Assembly (NCBI RefSeq): GCF_025465545.1
Contig: NZ_JAODMK010000017.1
Span: 57,120 to 121,119, forward strand
DNA length: 64,000 bases
Source of the DNA: Naasia sp.
Lineage (GTDB): Bacteria; Actinomycetota; Actinomycetes; Actinomycetales; Microbacteriaceae
Direction of reading: 5' to 3'
The notes below the pieces were generated by a model, which saw only the letters and a list, made by a program, of their open reading frames with translations, had not been told where the DNA came from and did no database searches. Shown here piece after piece: positions 53,511 through 63,068 of the stretch. Position numbers and translations under genes: made by a program. The first letter of the stretch is position 1, and every line of letters begins with the position of its first letter.

Positions 53511-54404
53511 TTACTCGCTCGCATCGGCACGCCGCTTTCTCACCACGAAGAGGAACAGGAGCATCAGGATGCCCGATGCGGTGAGCAGGAAGGCGATGGC
53601 CACGCCGGGGTGCACCTGTCCCGCTCCCGGGATCGCGAGTGTCGGCAGGTCGCCGGCCGGGGAGGCCCCGGATGCGGCCGCCGGAGCGGGGTCAGAAGGG
53701 TCGGCGGCGAGCGGGAGCGTGGCGGGCGCGAATGCGGCGTCGTCCTGGGCGCCCGAGGTGTCGGTCACGGTGCCGTTGTCGGTGTGCGTGCCCGGGTCAG
53801 TGTCCGTGCCGGCGTCGGTGCCGGGGACGGGATCGGATCCGCCGAGGTCGTCGCAGTCGACGGTTCCGTCGCTTCCTGCGCGGGCATCGACCAGCGATAC
53901 CTGGAGGCGCGCGTCGGCGATGCCGCCCATCGCCGTGTTGTCGGCCTCGGCTGACATGGCCATCGCGAGGTGCACGGTGGCGATGGCGCCGGGCTGCACG
54001 ACCTCGCCGGAGAGCAGCGGGTTGCAGACGCCGGCGGCGTCGAGGGACACCGGCTCGGTGGTCGGGGTGGCTTGGGTCGTGGCCTGCAGGCTGAGGTCCC
54101 GGGTGAACTGCAGCGTCGTGCCGCTCGCATCGGCCACCGAGACGAGCAGGTACGCGGGCACGCTGGAGTCGTTCTTGACCCACACGTCTGCGGCCATGGA
54201 GCCGCCGGGCACGAGGGCGAAGCCCGCCGGGAAGAGGCTTCCCGCGGGGGTCTGCGCCCACCGGGAGCCGTCGAGGCTGATCAGCATGCCGGTGGAGTCC
54301 TCCGCGGACGCCGCGCTCGCGAGAGCGGACTGGGCGCCGAGGGCGAGGGCGACGGCGAGCGCGGTGGCGCCTGCCCCGACCGCCAGGCGGCTCGCCGGGA
54401 TCAC
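53511..54404 (-). CDS. Secreted, membrane-anchored surface protein of the SipW operon
   Basis: 297 residues. Signal peptide ([20 protein letters not shown]), an extracellular domain (about 35-185) with [20 protein letters not shown] and [19 protein letters not shown] typical of SipW-locus surface proteins, a Thr/Asp/Gly-rich stretch ([20 protein letters not shown]), and a C-terminal helix with basic tail ([20 protein letters not shown]) as membrane stop. GTG at 54404 overlaps the stop of the giant protein gene. No sortase motif. Confidence 0.7.
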   Translation of the reverse strand: MIPASRLAVGAGATALAVALALGAQSALASAASAEDSTGMLISLDGSRWAQTPAGSLFPAGFALVPGGSMAADVWVKNDSSVPAYLLVSVADASGTTLQFTRDLSLQATTQATPTTEPVSLDAAGVCNPLLSGEVVQPGAIATVHLAMAMSAEADNTAMGGIADARLQVSLVDARAGSDGTVDCDDLGGSDPVPGTDAGTDTDPGTHTDNGTVTDTSGAQDDAAFAPATLPLAADPSDPAPAAASGASPAGDLPTLAIPGAGQVHPGVAIAFLLTASGILMLLFLFVVRKRRADASE

Positions 54405-57382
54405 GGTGCCAGCACCAGGTTGAACTGCTGGGCAGTGCTGCCGTTGCAGGTGTACTGATCCATGAGGGTTCCGTCCACGTTCGAGTTGTTCAGCACGTCC
54501 AGGCACTTGCCGCTGCCCACCCCGCTGAAGGTGTAGGTGCTTCCGGACACCGGGGCCGGCGTCCACTGCTGGTTGGTGCCGCCGTGCGGGCCGTAGACGA
54601 AGACCTCCGCGCCGTCGCCGGTGCTCGCGCCGCTCACGTCCCAGACCACGTTGCCGAGACCGGACACGACCTGGTAGCTGCCGGTGCCCGTCGCCACGAA
54701 CTGCCACTTCTGGTTCGCCGCTGCCGGCGACCCGCAGGGGTAGATCTGCAGGGAGGACGGGCTTGCCGTCCCGGCCGCGGTGAGGCACTTGCCGCTTCCC
54801 ACGCCCTGAACCTGGTACCAGGAGGTCGTGCTGAAGCCGGCCGTGGTCACCGAGGTGCTGCCGGAGAACGGGGACAGGTTGCCCACCGCATCCTTGGCCT
54901 GCACCTGGTAGGCGTAGGTGGTGTTGATCGAGCGACCCGTGTCGGTGTAGGTGGTACCCCGCACGGAGCCGATCCTGACGCCGTCGCGGTACACGTCATA
55001 GCCGGCGACGCCGACGTTGTCCGTCGCCGCGGTCCAGCTGAAGCCGACGGTGGTGCCGGTGTTGCCGGTCACCGTCGGTGCGCCGGGCGCGGACGGCGCC
55101 GTCGTGTCGGTGGCGACGACCTTCCCCGTGCGGACGCTCGTCTTGCCGGAGTCGTCCGTCACCGTGAGCGTCACGGTGTAGCTGCCGGCGGCCGCATAGG
55201 TGTGGGTGCTCGTCACGCCGGTGCCGACGGCGGTGCCGTCCCCGTAGTTCCAGGAGTAGCTCGCCACGGAGCCGTCGTAGTCCTTCGAGGCTGTGGCGTC
55301 GAACGAGACGGCCACCTGCCACACCGAGGAGGTGAAGGAGGCGATCGGCACTCCGGTCGGAACCGCGTAGTGCAGCTTCACCTGGTCGTAGGTGAGCGCG
55401 GCGGAGTAGATGGCGACCTCGTCGATCTTGGACGTGACGTACGGGGTCGACGGCGGGCTCGGCCAGCTGTCGAGGTTGTCGCCGCCGACTCGCCAGTACC
55501 CGTTGTAGTTCTGGGGGGTGACGGCGGCGTTCGTGCCCTGGAGCTGCCCGTCGATGTAGAGCGCCATGCCCGAGCTGGACTGGGTGCCCACGACGTGGTG
55601 CCACGCGCCGTTGTTGTAGGCGGCGGGGGACACCACGACCTGGGTGCTGCCCGGGTAGCTGCCGAAGACGACCTTGCCGTCGTTCTGCAGGTACAGGTGC
55701 CGGTCGTAGTACGTCGACATGCCCGTCTGCGAGTTGCCGAATCCGAGCAGCTTGCCGCCCGTCGTGGTCGTGGTGTTGAACCACAGCTCGATCGAGTAGC
55801 TCTGCGGGTTGGTGAACACTTCGTTGCTCGTCACCAGTCCGTCGGTGCCCGAGAAGGACGCCGCAGTGTTGCGCGTGCTGGCGACAGCCCCGGAGACGCC
55901 CTTGGTCACGCTGCCGGCGTACGTTCCGGCGTGCGCGTTCGGGCTCGAGTCCACCGCGGTCGTGCCGCCGGACTCGCCGAGACGCCAGAACAGGCTGGGG
56001 GAGTCGGCATAGACGGTGCGGCCGTACGGGTCCCCGACGCCGGCCGGATACGCGCCCTTGCCGGAGAGGCTCCAGCGGTTCTGCACGGCGCTCGCGCTGA
56101 GCGGGGCCGCGTAGACGGCGACCTCGTCGATGGTTCCGTCGAAGTAGGAGTCGCCGTCCCAGGCGGTGTCTCCGCCGATGTGCCAGTAGCCGGTGTAGGC
56201 CCATCCGGTGGTAGTGCTGGTGTCCCGGCCGACGCGAACGCCGTCCACGTAGAACTCCTGGCCGGCGGGGCTGAGGTTTCCGACCACGTGGTGCCACTGC
56301 CCGTCGTTCAGGCCCGCTGCGCTCGACAGGGTCCTGGCGGTGCCCGGCCAGACGCCGAAGTGCGCTCGTCCGCTGGCATCCAGGTAGATGTGGCGGTCGT
56401 GGTTGTAGGAAAGGCCGGTGCTGCTGTCGCCGAAGCCGATGATCTTGCCGCCCGTGCTGCTGGTGGTCTTGAACCAGGCCTCGAGTGCGAAAGTGTCCGG
56501 CGCGGCGACCGCGGCGCGAGTGATCGCGGTGCCGCTCGCGTCGTTGGGGAAGGTGCTGGCGGTGCTGCTGTCCCCGCCGATCGCGCCGGTCACGCTGCGG
56601 ACGAGTCCGGCGCCGGCGTAGGCGTCGTCGGTGCCGATCCAGTCGTAGGCGACCTGGCCGCTCGACTCGCCGAGGCGCCAGTAATGCGTGGCGCCCGCCT
56701 TGACGGCGTCGAAGTAGTCGCTGCCGGCGGCGGCGCCGTCCACGGCGACCTGCTGCACGGCGGAGGCGCTGGCGGTGCTGCTCCAGCTGCTGCCGGGCAC
56801 GGTCAGGGTGACCGACATCGACGACGTGAAGGAGGCCGACGTGAGGAGGTTCTCGGCGGCGGTGCGGGTGCGCACGCAGTAGATGCCGGAGGCTCCCGCA
56901 GGCAGCGCGCCGCTGAACTGCGGCACCGCGTTCCACGCGTAGGTGACGGGGTAGTAGGGCGTCGCCGCCTCGGTGCAGTCGGCAGCGCTGGCGGCGTACC
57001 ACAGAGTGACGGTGGTGCTGCCGGCGAGAGCGGAGGAGCCGGTGGCGCTGAACGTCGCGGTGTAGTCGGCGTTCGTCACGCCGGTGTTGGCGACCTGCAG
57101 GTAGCTGGTCTTGCTCAGCGAGCTGCTGGTGAAGGTGGTGGCGATGCCCGTGAAGCCGCTGAGCGTGGGGTAGGCGGAGCCGGCGGTGACGGTGCCGGGA
57201 GAGACGGTGACGGAGCCGGTCCACAGTGCGGTGGTGCCGCCCGCGGAGAGGACGGTGAGAGCGACGCCGCCGGCGAGGAGCGCAGTGAGCGCGGGGCGCC
57301 CTCGGCGGACGAAACCGCGTCCGCGGATCCGGCTGCCGATGCGTGCGATCGACGCCCGCATCTGCTTGCTCGTGCTGTCCAT
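54401..57382 (-). CDS. Large LamG-PKD-Fn3-ricin surface protein of the SipW operon
   Basis: 993 residues. Basic N-terminus and SipW-type signal ([20 protein letters not shown]), then a TasA-like beta domain (to about 210), two LamG/concanavalin modules (each with HYWRLGE or [30 protein letters not shown]), a PKD domain (about 695-780, [13 protein letters not shown]), a fibronectin III domain (about 785-870) and a C-terminal ricin-type beta-trefoil with three Q-x-W/F repeats (QKW, QQW, QQF). Binds polysaccharides outside the cell. ATG at 57382 has GGGGAGAG upstream. Confidence 0.85.
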   Translation of the reverse strand: MDSTSKQMRASIARIGSRIRGRGFVRRGRPALTALLAGGVALTVLSAGGTTALWTGSVTVSPGTVTAGSAYPTLSGFTGIATTFTSSSLSKTSYLQVANTGVTNADYTATFSATGSSALAGSTTVTLWYAASAADCTEAATPYYPVTYAWNAVPQFSGALPAGASGIYCVRTRTAAENLLTSASFTSSMSVTLTVPGSSWSSTASASAVQQVAVDGAAAGSDYFDAVKAGATHYWRLGESSGQVAYDWIGTDDAYAGAGLVRSVTGAIGGDSSTASTFPNDASGTAITRAAVAAPDTFALEAWFKTTSSTGGKIIGFGDSSTGLSYNHDRHIYLDASGRAHFGVWPGTARTLSSAAGLNDGQWHHVVGNLSPAGQEFYVDGVRVGRDTSTTTGWAYTGYWHIGGDTAWDGDSYFDGTIDEVAVYAAPLSASAVQNRWSLSGKGAYPAGVGDPYGRTVYADSPSLFWRLGESGGTTAVDSSPNAHAGTYAGSVTKGVSGAVASTRNTAASFSGTDGLVTSNEVFTNPQSYSIELWFNTTTTTGGKLLGFGNSQTGMSTYYDRHLYLQNDGKVVFGSYPGSTQVVVSPAAYNNGAWHHVVGTQSSSGMALYIDGQLQGTNAAVTPQNYNGYWRVGGDNLDSWPSPPSTPYVTSKIDEVAIYSAALTYDQVKLHYAVPTGVPIASFTSSVWQVAVSFDATASKDYDGSVASYSWNYGDGTAVGTGVTSTHTYAAAGSYTVTLTVTDDSGKTSVRTGKVVATDTTAPSAPGAPTVTGNTGTTVGFSWTAATDNVGVAGYDVYRDGVRIGSVRGTTYTDTGRSINTTYAYQVQAKDAVGNLSPFSGSTSVTTAGFSTTSWYQVQGVGSGKCLTAAGTASPSSLQIYPCGSPAAANQKWQFVATGTGSYQVVSGLGNVVWDVSGASTGDGAEVFVYGPHGGTNQQWTPAPVSGSTYTFSGVGSGKCLDVLNNSNVDGTLMDQYTCNGSTAQQFNLVLAP

Positions 57383-57423
57383 GATGACCGTTCTCTCCCC
57401 AGTGATGGTCGTGATCAAGCAGG

Positions 57424-57460
57424 AAAAGCGTGCCCCGCCGGTCAGGCGGGGCACGCTTTT
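57424..57460 (-). terminator. Terminator between TasA-like gene and the giant protein gene
   Basis: AAAAGCGTGCCCCGCC / GGCGGGGCACGCTTTT with loop GGTCA; a symmetric, T-flanked hairpin. It should limit transcription past the small surface protein, making that product the most abundant of the operon. Confidence 0.85.
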
Positions 57461-57464
57461 CCTG

Positions 57465-57986
57465 CTAGAGGGTCTGCGCGAGCGTGAAGTTCAGGGCGCT
57501 CAGGGCGAGCTGGCCGTCCATGCCGGTGGTGCCGGTGACGTCCGGGAAGGTGATGGTGACCTTGACGTTCAGCGTCGAGGTGCCGCTGGTGAAGGTGTAG
57601 TTGTTGGCCGTTGTCGCGACCGCGTTGCCGGTCACAGCGAAGACCTGCATGTTCTTGGTGATGATGGTGTCCAGGGTGCCGGTGCCGGTGAGGGTCGGGC
57701 TGGTCAGGGCGGCCTTGATGCCGTCGCCGACCGCGTCCACGGTGAGCGTGGTCGTGTAGACGATGCTCTGGCCGGGGATGATGCGGTAGTTGGCGATGTT
57801 CGAGATGACGGTGCCGCTGCCGGTCGCCCAGCTGCCGGTGCTGTTGGTGAGGGTGAGGTGCCCGGCGGTGACCGTCTGCGCGGTGATCGCGGCGGACGTG
57901 TTCCAGAGGGCGAAGGTGCCGGCGCCACCGAGAAGCAGGCCAAGACCGACGGTGCCGGCGATCGCGGCGGTGATGAGCTTCTTCAT
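57465..57986 (-). CDS. TasA/camelysin-like SipW-dependent surface protein
   Basis: 173 residues. [20 protein letters not shown], then [13 protein letters not shown], the alternate (SipW-type) signal, and a beta-rich domain with [14 protein letters not shown] and [20 protein letters not shown]. Family members form fibres in biofilm matrix or on spores after SipW processing. GGAAGAG lies upstream of the ATG. First gene of the operon whose last gene is the peptidase. Confidence 0.88.
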   Translation of the reverse strand: MKKLITAAIAGTVGLGLLLGGAGTFALWNTSAAITAQTVTAGHLTLTNSTGSWATGSGTVISNIANYRIIPGQSIVYTTTLTVDAVGDGIKAALTSPTLTGTGTLDTIITKNMQVFAVTGNAVATTANNYTFTSGTSTLNVKVTITFPDVTGTTGMDGQLALSALNFTLAQTL

Positions 57987-58390
57987 GTTGATTTCTCTTC
58001 CTGGTTGGGTGGTGCTGGCTGGAGGTGAGGCTGTTGGTGTCGGAGCCCGGTTGGTCTCCGTCTTGGGGGCGGGAGTTTGTCCTCCGTCTTGTCCCCCACA
58101 CAGATTGACTTGTCCGCAATAGGGAGGACAAGAGGGGGACCGCGCCCAGAGCTGGGGGCACTCGCGAGGGGGTCACGGCGACTGCATGCGCACCGAATGT
58201 GCTGGTCAAACGGCAATTAGACATGGGGGGACAGCGCTTGTCCCCCTCCTGTACCCGGCGGTCGCGAAAAAAGATCTGCGCACCGACAGGTCTGTCCCCC
58301 CTCTGGAGGACCAGGACGACGCGGTCGGGGTACGCGCGGGCATCGTGCCCAGAGACGGTCCCCGGTGAGGAACCGCTGGACTTCGGACGG
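57987..58390. promoter_or_regulatory. SipW operon upstream region with repeated GGGGGACA motifs
   Basis: About 400 gene-free bases with repeated GGGGGAC/GTCCCCC words: near 58091, 58136, 58226-58246 and 58294. The clearest dyad is GGGGGACA-GCGCT-TGTCCCCC (58226-58246); another is CTTGTCC-(10)-GGACAAG (58110-58133). These look like binding sites of one regulator ahead of the biofilm-type operon. I cannot name it. Confidence 0.5.
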
Positions 58391-58765
58391 CTAGAGGGCG
58401 AGGCCCGCCGCGAGGCCGAGCGCCGCGGCCGCGACGGCCGCGACCAGCATTCCGACGGCGTGCAGGAGCGCGGCGACGTACCGCCGGTCCTGCAGCAGAC
58501 GCACCGATTCGGCCGCCGCGGCGCTGAAGGTGGTGAACCCGCCGAGGAATCCGGTGCCCACCAGAGCCTGCCAGCCGGCCGCGATCAGCCCTCCCGACGC
58601 GGCGCCCACCAGCAGTCCGAGCAGCAGCGAGCCGAGCACGTTGATCGCGGAGGTTGCGACAGGGAAGCGCACGCGGGTGCGAGAGCGGATCGCCCCGTCG
58701 AGGAGGAAGCGGGCGGCCGCCCCGAGTCCGCCGGCGAGCGCAATGGCCAGCGTCTCGAGGATCAT
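58391..58765 (-). CDS. crcB: CrcB/Fluc fluoride channel subunit
   Basis: 124 residues, four membrane helices. Fluc motifs GGLGAAARFLLDGAIRSR, VLGSLLLGLLVG with Asn in AINVLGS, and GTGFLGGFTTFSAAAAES (the GGFTTFS pore loop with Phe box). Exports fluoride. Its ATG overlaps the other crcB stop by 4 bases, so two subunits likely pair as a heterodimer. Confidence 0.9.
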   Translation of the reverse strand: MILETLAIALAGGLGAAARFLLDGAIRSRTRVRFPVATSAINVLGSLLLGLLVGAASGGLIAAGWQALVGTGFLGGFTTFSAAAAESVRLLQDRRYVAALLHAVGMLVAAVAAAALGLAAGLAL

Positions 58766-59202
58766 GCCCGCCTCGGCGAGGCCAGCAGCACGCCGGCGAA
58801 GGCCGCCGCGACTCCGAGTGCGAGGGTGCCGATGGCGTATCCGACGCCGGCGAAGGAGCCGGCCGAGAGCTGGACGGTGTCCAGGGCAAGCGTGCTGTAG
58901 GTCGTGAAGCCGCCGAGGACGCCGGTTCCGACGGTCACGCGAGCGGCGAGGCGGCGGCCGGTGTCCGGACCGGAGCGCACCAGCTGCTCGAGGAGGAGCC
59001 CGAGGGCGAAGGCGCCAACGGTGTTGATCCCGAGGATGGCCAGCGGCTCGGCGGCGGCCGGGAAGGCCTGGGTCAGCAGGTGCCGGGCAGCCGTTCCGGC
59101 GGCGCCGCCGGCCGCGACGAGACCGATCAGACGCAGGCGCCGATGCGGAGCCTGCTCCGCATCGGCGAGGGGAGGAGTGTCGGGATCCTCGGGCAGCGTC
59201 AC
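58762..59202 (-). CDS. crcB: CrcB/Fluc fluoride channel subunit
   Basis: 146 residues from GTG 59202 (AGGGGGAA upstream). GGAAGTAARHLLTQAFP, LGINTVGAFALGLLLEQ and GTGVLGGFTTYSTLALDT carry the family's Arg, Asn and GGFTTYS pore motif. Partner of the adjacent crcB; paired dissimilar Fluc genes are usual in actinobacteria. No fluoride riboswitch is evident upstream. Confidence 0.9.
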   Translation of the reverse strand: MTLPEDPDTPPLADAEQAPHRRLRLIGLVAAGGAAGTAARHLLTQAFPAAAEPLAILGINTVGAFALGLLLEQLVRSGPDTGRRLAARVTVGTGVLGGFTTYSTLALDTVQLSAGSFAGVGYAIGTLALGVAAAFAGVLLASPRRA

Positions 59203-59339
59203 CGATTCCCCCTGGCTGTCGACGAAAGGGCCGCCTCGGCGCCCGGCCGGGAAGCGGTGCAAGTCTGCCAGAGGGCGGGGCGCCCCTTCCTCGCCCCGTG
59301 CCGCGGAAGCGGGCCCCGGTCGTGGCCGGGAAGAGGAGA

Positions 59340-59380
59340 AGCCCGGCTCCACCTCCGGGGGGAAGAGGCGGAGCCGGGCT
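59340..59380 (-). terminator. Terminator after the SRPBCC gene
   Basis: AGCCCGGCTCC (59340-59350) pairs perfectly with GGAGCCGGGCT (59370-59380). Lies just after the minus-strand gene at 59396 and before crcB. Confidence 0.75.
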
Positions 59381-59395
59381 CGGCATGTGGCGGGA

Positions 59396-59854
59396 TCAGC
59401 CCGCGGCGACGTCTCCGCGCCAGGCGCCCTCTTCGACGCCGCGCTTCTCGATGAACTCCTTGAAGTTCGCGAGGTCCTTCTTGATGGCGTGGTCGTCGAT
59501 GCCGAGCACCGCGCCCGCCTTCTCGACGAGGCCCTCCGGCTTCCAGTCGATCTGCACCGTCACCCGCGAGGTGGTGTCGCTGAGGCGGTGGAAGGTGACC
59601 ACGCCCGCGTGCTCGTCCTTGCCGGTGATGCTGTTCCAGGCGACCCGCTCGTCCGGGTGCTGCTCGGTGATCTCGGCGTCGAACTCGCGTTCCACCCCGC
59701 CGATCTTCACCTTCCAGTGGTTGTGGGTGTCGTCGATCTGGGTGATCTCCTCGACGAAGCTGAGGAACTTGGGGAAGGACTCGAACTGAGTCCACTGGTT
59801 GTACGACGTGCTCACCGGCACGTCGACGTCGATCGATTCGAGGATCTGAGCCAT
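59396..59854 (-). CDS. SRPBCC-family (polyketide-cyclase-like) protein
   Basis: 152 residues, START/Bet v1-like fold: LESIDVDVPVSTSYNQWTQF, PKFLSFVEEITQIDDTHNHW, RVAWNSITGKDEHAGVVTFH. AAGGACC precedes the ATG. Cytosolic hydrophobic-ligand binding, ligand unknown; these small stand-alone proteins are common in actinobacteria, often stress related. Confidence 0.85.
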   Translation of the reverse strand: MAQILESIDVDVPVSTSYNQWTQFESFPKFLSFVEEITQIDDTHNHWKVKIGGVEREFDAEITEQHPDERVAWNSITGKDEHAGVVTFHRLSDTTSRVTVQIDWKPEGLVEKAGAVLGIDDHAIKKDLANFKEFIEKRGVEEGAWRGDVAAG

Positions 59855-59995
59855 GGGGGTCCTTTCCGACGGGGATCGGGGCTGGTTCCTCCCACGCTAC
59901 GCGGCGGCTCCAGGCGGCCGCCGCACTCACCGGCTTCTCCCAGACGGGGTTGACAGGCCGCCCACCGGCCCGATATCGCGTCCCTCGGCACCGCT

Positions 59996-60205
59996 CTACT
60001 CGCCGGGCGGACGCTCCTCCGGGGACGGGTCGGACCAGTCGTCCTGCAGGGCGCTTCCGCTCGAGTCGAGCGGCGCCTCCGGATCGTCGACCGGCTCCGC
60101 CACGGGCCGCTCCGCGTCCGGTTCCGGCGTCGGCATCTGCTGATACTCCTCGACCTTGTCCTCGATGGATACGGCGTCGAAGGGGTCGTCACGCGAGTCG
60201 CTCAT
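59996..60205 (-). CDS. Small acidic, proline-rich protein
   Basis: 69 residues (MSDSRDDPFDAVSIEDKVEE start), strongly acidic and disordered, with PEPDAERPVAEPVDDPEAP and no family. Such proteins are frequent in Microbacteriaceae and usually hypothetical. An in-frame ATG two codons earlier is possible. Confidence 0.6.
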   Translation of the reverse strand: MSDSRDDPFDAVSIEDKVEEYQQMPTPEPDAERPVAEPVDDPEAPLDSSGSALQDDWSDPSPEERPPGE

Positions 60206-60695
60206 CGGCATCCTCCTCGGTCGGCGCGCGGAAGGCGCGGGAGACCTCCCACGCTATTCCTCCTGACCCACCGGCGCCACGGGTGCCGATCCCGAGGAAG
60301 CGCGGTGCGGCGGAGGGGGCCGCCGACGGTGCAGGAGGGACGGGCAGGGCGCGGTCCGGAGACGAAGGAGAAGGAGAAGGAGAAGGAGAAGGAGAAAGAG
60401 GAGAGGCCACGGGAGGAGCGGAGGGCGCCGAGGGAAGGCGCTCTGGCACGGGCCGGACCCAGGCCGAGGAGGCTCGGGGGTGCCGGGCCGGGAGGCCCGC
60501 CGCAACCCGGTAGGCGATGGAGCGGGCGAGCAGCTCGTCGAAGAGGGGGCTGTCGCCGCCCTGTGCTGCGAACGCGGCCGTCCACGCGGCCCCGGGACCG
60601 AACCCGCCGAGCACGCCGCCGCGGACCAGCTCGAACACGACATCCTGGGCCAGGGACCGATCGTCCCTCGCCGTGGTGCCGACGTGTCGCCCCAC
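60189..60695 (-). CDS. Hypothetical protein with Ser-Pro repeat linker
   Basis: 168 residues from GTG 60695. A plausible folded start (DRSLAQDVVFELVRGGVLGG, AAWTAAFAAQGG, FDELLARSIAYRVAAGLPA), then a Ser/Pro repeat region encoded by a hexanucleotide repeat, and PRFLGIGTRGAGGSGGIAWE. No family recognised; may be spurious. Its end overlaps the acidic protein's start. Confidence 0.3.
   Translation of the reverse strand: MGRHVGTTARDDRSLAQDVVFELVRGGVLGGFGPGAAWTAAFAAQGGDSPLFDELLARSIAYRVAAGLPARHPRASSAWVRPVPERLPSAPSAPPVASPLSPSPSPSPSPSSPDRALPVPPAPSAAPSAAPRFLGIGTRGAGGSGGIAWEVSRAFRAPTEEDADERLA
60365..60400. repeat. Hexanucleotide tandem repeat (AAGGAG)5
   Basis: Five perfect copies of AAGGAG (60365-60394) followed by one variant (AAAGAG). 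Unit changes keep the reading frame; in the minus-strand frame it codes a Ser-Pro string. Confidence 0.9.
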
Positions 60696-60799
60696 GAGTG
60701 TCCCCGTCCGTCGCGTGCCCCCAGAGTGGAGGAGTGCCGCGGACAGGGCCGCGCAGACACGCCGGGCACGCGGGCATCGATGGCCCTGCGCCGCGGTCA

Positions 60800-61240
60800 G
60801 GGTGCTGGACTCTCGACGCGCTCGTCCCCACCGGCGGCGGCGACGTCGCCCCCGCGCTCTACGGAGCGGAGGCGCACGAGCGGACGCACCGACCCGCGGC
60901 CCGATCGGGACGCGTGGAGACGGCGCTGCTCGAGGCGGCGATCGCCGCAGTCTGCCGTTCCTTGCCACCTGCCGCGGGGCGCAGCTGCTCAACGTGACGC
61001 TCGGCGGCACGCTGCATCAGCATCTTCCTGATGTGCTGGGCAGCGAGAAGTCGGCCTGCCCCCGCGGTGTTCGGTCGGGTGAGGTCACGGTCGAGCCGGA
61101 GACGCGCCTGCGGCGGCTGCTCGGAGAGGTGGGCGACCAGCTGACGGTGCATGCCTATCACCACCAGGCCGTCGACCGCGTCGCCGGATCGCTGACGGTC
61201 TCGGCTCGGAGCGAGGACGGGATCGTCGAAGCCCTCGAGC
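60800..61240 (+). pseudogene. Relic of a PuuD-type gamma-glutamyl-GABA hydrolase (peptidase C26)
   Basis: Two frames spell a class I glutamine-amidotransferase-like amidase: ALVPTGGGDVAPALYGAEAH and VETALLEAAIAA, then after a shift near 60955 LPFLATCRGAQLLNVTLGGT with the nucleophile Cys, LHQHLPDVLGSEKSACPRG, and HAYHHQAVDRVAGSLTV. The N-terminal ~60 residues and the C-terminal ~60 residues (with the HPE catalytic motif) are gone; at about 61240 it runs straight into a short-chain dehydrogenase relic. Confidence 0.75.
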
Positions 61241-61539
61241 TCGCCTCGAAGGGCGGGGTGCTCGCGATGACCCGGGAACTCGGCGTGCAGTTCGCACGCC
61301 AGGGGACCCGCGTCAACGCCCTCTGCCCGGGACCGGTGAACACCCCGCTGCTGCAGGAGGTTCGCAGACCCGGAGCGCGCTCAGTGCCGCCTGGTGCACG
61401 TCCCGGTCGGCCGCTTCGCAGAGCCGGAGGAGCTGGCCGCCGCGGTCGCGTTCCTCGCCAGCGACGACGCGTCGTTCATCACCGCCTCGACCTTCCTCGT
61501 CGACGGCGGCATCAGCTCCGGGTACGTGACGCCCCTCTG
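61241..61539 (+). pseudogene. Relic of a short-chain dehydrogenase C-terminus
   Basis: In frame with the amidase relic: [39 protein letters not shown], then a one-base shift near 61365 and [54 protein letters not shown] to the stop. The cofactor-binding N-terminal two thirds are missing. With the preceding relic this marks one internal deletion of a polyamine- or GABA-type catabolic operon. Confidence 0.75.
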
Positions 61540-61628
61540 ATCGCGCCCGCTCGGAGACGTATGGCACCCTGGAGGGGTTACGGACAACGGGGTCTGCTCT
61601 CTCCCCGCCCCAGTCCAGGAGGACCCCC

Positions 61629-62852
61629 GTGACGCCAGACGAGATCCTTGCCGAGATCGTCGGCAACCCCGTAGCCCGCACCGTCCTCTACCTCACTGCT
61701 GCGGCGATCGTCGCGCTTCTCGCCGTGGCGGCACTCGGCTTCGCGTTCCGCTGGATGGCCGGGCGCCGAGGCTGGCCGCCGTCCGATGTCAGCCGGCTGC
61801 GGCTGCCGTTCCGGGTGCTCGCGATCGTGGTCGCTGCGTGGATCGCCGTCGATCTCGCCCTGCCCCGCGGGAACGAGGGAGGCGACACCGTCGCCCACGG
61901 CTTCCTGATCGCCACCATCGCCGCGGCGGCATGGTTCGTCTGCCGGATCCTGATCTTCGTCGTCGACCTGGCCCTGGCGAAGTACCGCACGGACGTCGCG
62001 GACAACCGGGTCGCCCGCCGGGTGCGCACCCAGGTGCTCATCCTGCGCCGGCTGACGATCGTCCTCACGGTGGTCGTGGCGCTCGCGGCCATCCTGCTCA
62101 CCTTCCCGCAGGCGCAGGCGGCAGGCACGAGCGTGCTCGCGTCCGCTGGACTCGTGTCGATCATCGCGGGACTGGCGGCCCAGTCGGCGCTCGCCAACGT
62201 GTTCGCCGGCATGCAGATCGCCTTCAGCGGCGCCATCCGGGTGGACGACGTGGTCATCGTCGAGGAGGAGTGGGGCCGGATCGAGGAGATCACCTTGACG
62301 TACGTGGTGGTGCACATCTGGGACGACCGCCGGATGGTGCTGCCCTCCACCTACTTCACGAACACCCCCTTCGAGAACTGGACTCGGCGCACCTCCGAGC
62401 TGCTCGGCTCGGTCGAGTTCGATCTCGACTGGCGGGTGACACCCGAGGAGATGCGGGCCGAGATGCACCGCGTGCTGAACCGGACCGAGCTGTGGGACAA
62501 GCGGGTCGCGGTGCTGCAGGTGACCGACGCGGTCGGCGGCTTCGTGCGGATCCGCATCCTCGTCACCGCGGTCGATGCGCCCACCCTGTTCGATCTCCGC
62601 TGCTACCTGCGCGAGGAGCTGGTGGCGTGGCTGCACCAGAAGAGCCCGCAATCCATCCCGCGCCAGCGGGTGCAGCTGATCGAGGCGGAGCCGCCCGGCC
62701 GCGCGCGGTCACGTGCCGCGGACGCCGGTCAGTCCGGTGACCGGTCCCTGTTCGCCGGCGAGGACCCGGCCACGGTGCAGCGGGCGAGCCAGTTCACAGG
62801 GCCGATCAGCGCGCTGACGCAGCAGGAGATCGAGGCGGCGAGGCGGCGCTGA
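61629..62852 (+). CDS. MscS-family mechanosensitive channel
   Basis: 407 residues. About four N-terminal membrane helices, the pore helix region ASAGLVSIIAGLAAQSALAN and VFAGMQIAFSGAIRVDDVVI, beta domain with EEWGRIEEITLTYVVVHIWD and LPSTYFTNTPFENWTR. Typical small-conductance channel that releases solutes on osmotic downshock; a Ser/Arg-rich tail of ~60 residues is extra. GTG start behind GGAGGACC. Confidence 0.9.
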   Translation: MTPDEILAEIVGNPVARTVLYLTAAAIVALLAVAALGFAFRWMAGRRGWPPSDVSRLRLPFRVLAIVVAAWIAVDLALPRGNEGGDTVAHGFLIATIAAAAWFVCRILIFVVDLALAKYRTDVADNRVARRVRTQVLILRRLTIVLTVVVALAAILLTFPQAQAAGTSVLASAGLVSIIAGLAAQSALANVFAGMQIAFSGAIRVDDVVIVEEEWGRIEEITLTYVVVHIWDDRRMVLPSTYFTNTPFENWTRRTSELLGSVEFDLDWRVTPEEMRAEMHRVLNRTELWDKRVAVLQVTDAVGGFVRIRILVTAVDAPTLFDLRCYLREELVAWLHQKSPQSIPRQRVQLIEAEPPGRARSRAADAGQSGDRSLFAGEDPATVQRASQFTGPISALTQQEIEAARRR

Positions 62853-63068
62853 TCGTGCCTAGCACGTGGCCGGTGCCGCTGTCTTCCGATTGACTGCCCC
62901 CGGCGGCCTGGATACCTTCGCATGCGACGTCGCTGAACCCGGCGTCGTCGATGCGCAGCGAGGGAGCACGGTGGGCTGTTGGAAGGCCGGTCGCTCGACC
63001 GCGTCCGCGCCCCAGTCCGTGTGCCCGCCGCAGTGCGCGGACGCCGCGACCTCCTCCTGGAGCCGCTG

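Noticed and set aside
54584..57487. 967-codon plus-strand frame over the giant surface protein
   Set aside because: Repetitive Ala/Gly/Arg/Val translation with no domain; the minus strand holds LamG, PKD, Fn3 and ricin modules.
59203..59395. Fluoride riboswitch before the crcB pair
   Set aside because: No recognisable crcB-motif core; the region holds the SRPBCC terminator instead.
60365..60400. CRISPR-like or minisatellite array
   Set aside because: Six-base units without spacers; no CRISPR array or cas gene is present in the window.
60305..60997. Lys/Glu-rich plus-strand protein over the AAGGAG repeat
   Set aside because: Low-complexity translation produced by the repeat; only its distal part (amidase relic) is meaningful.
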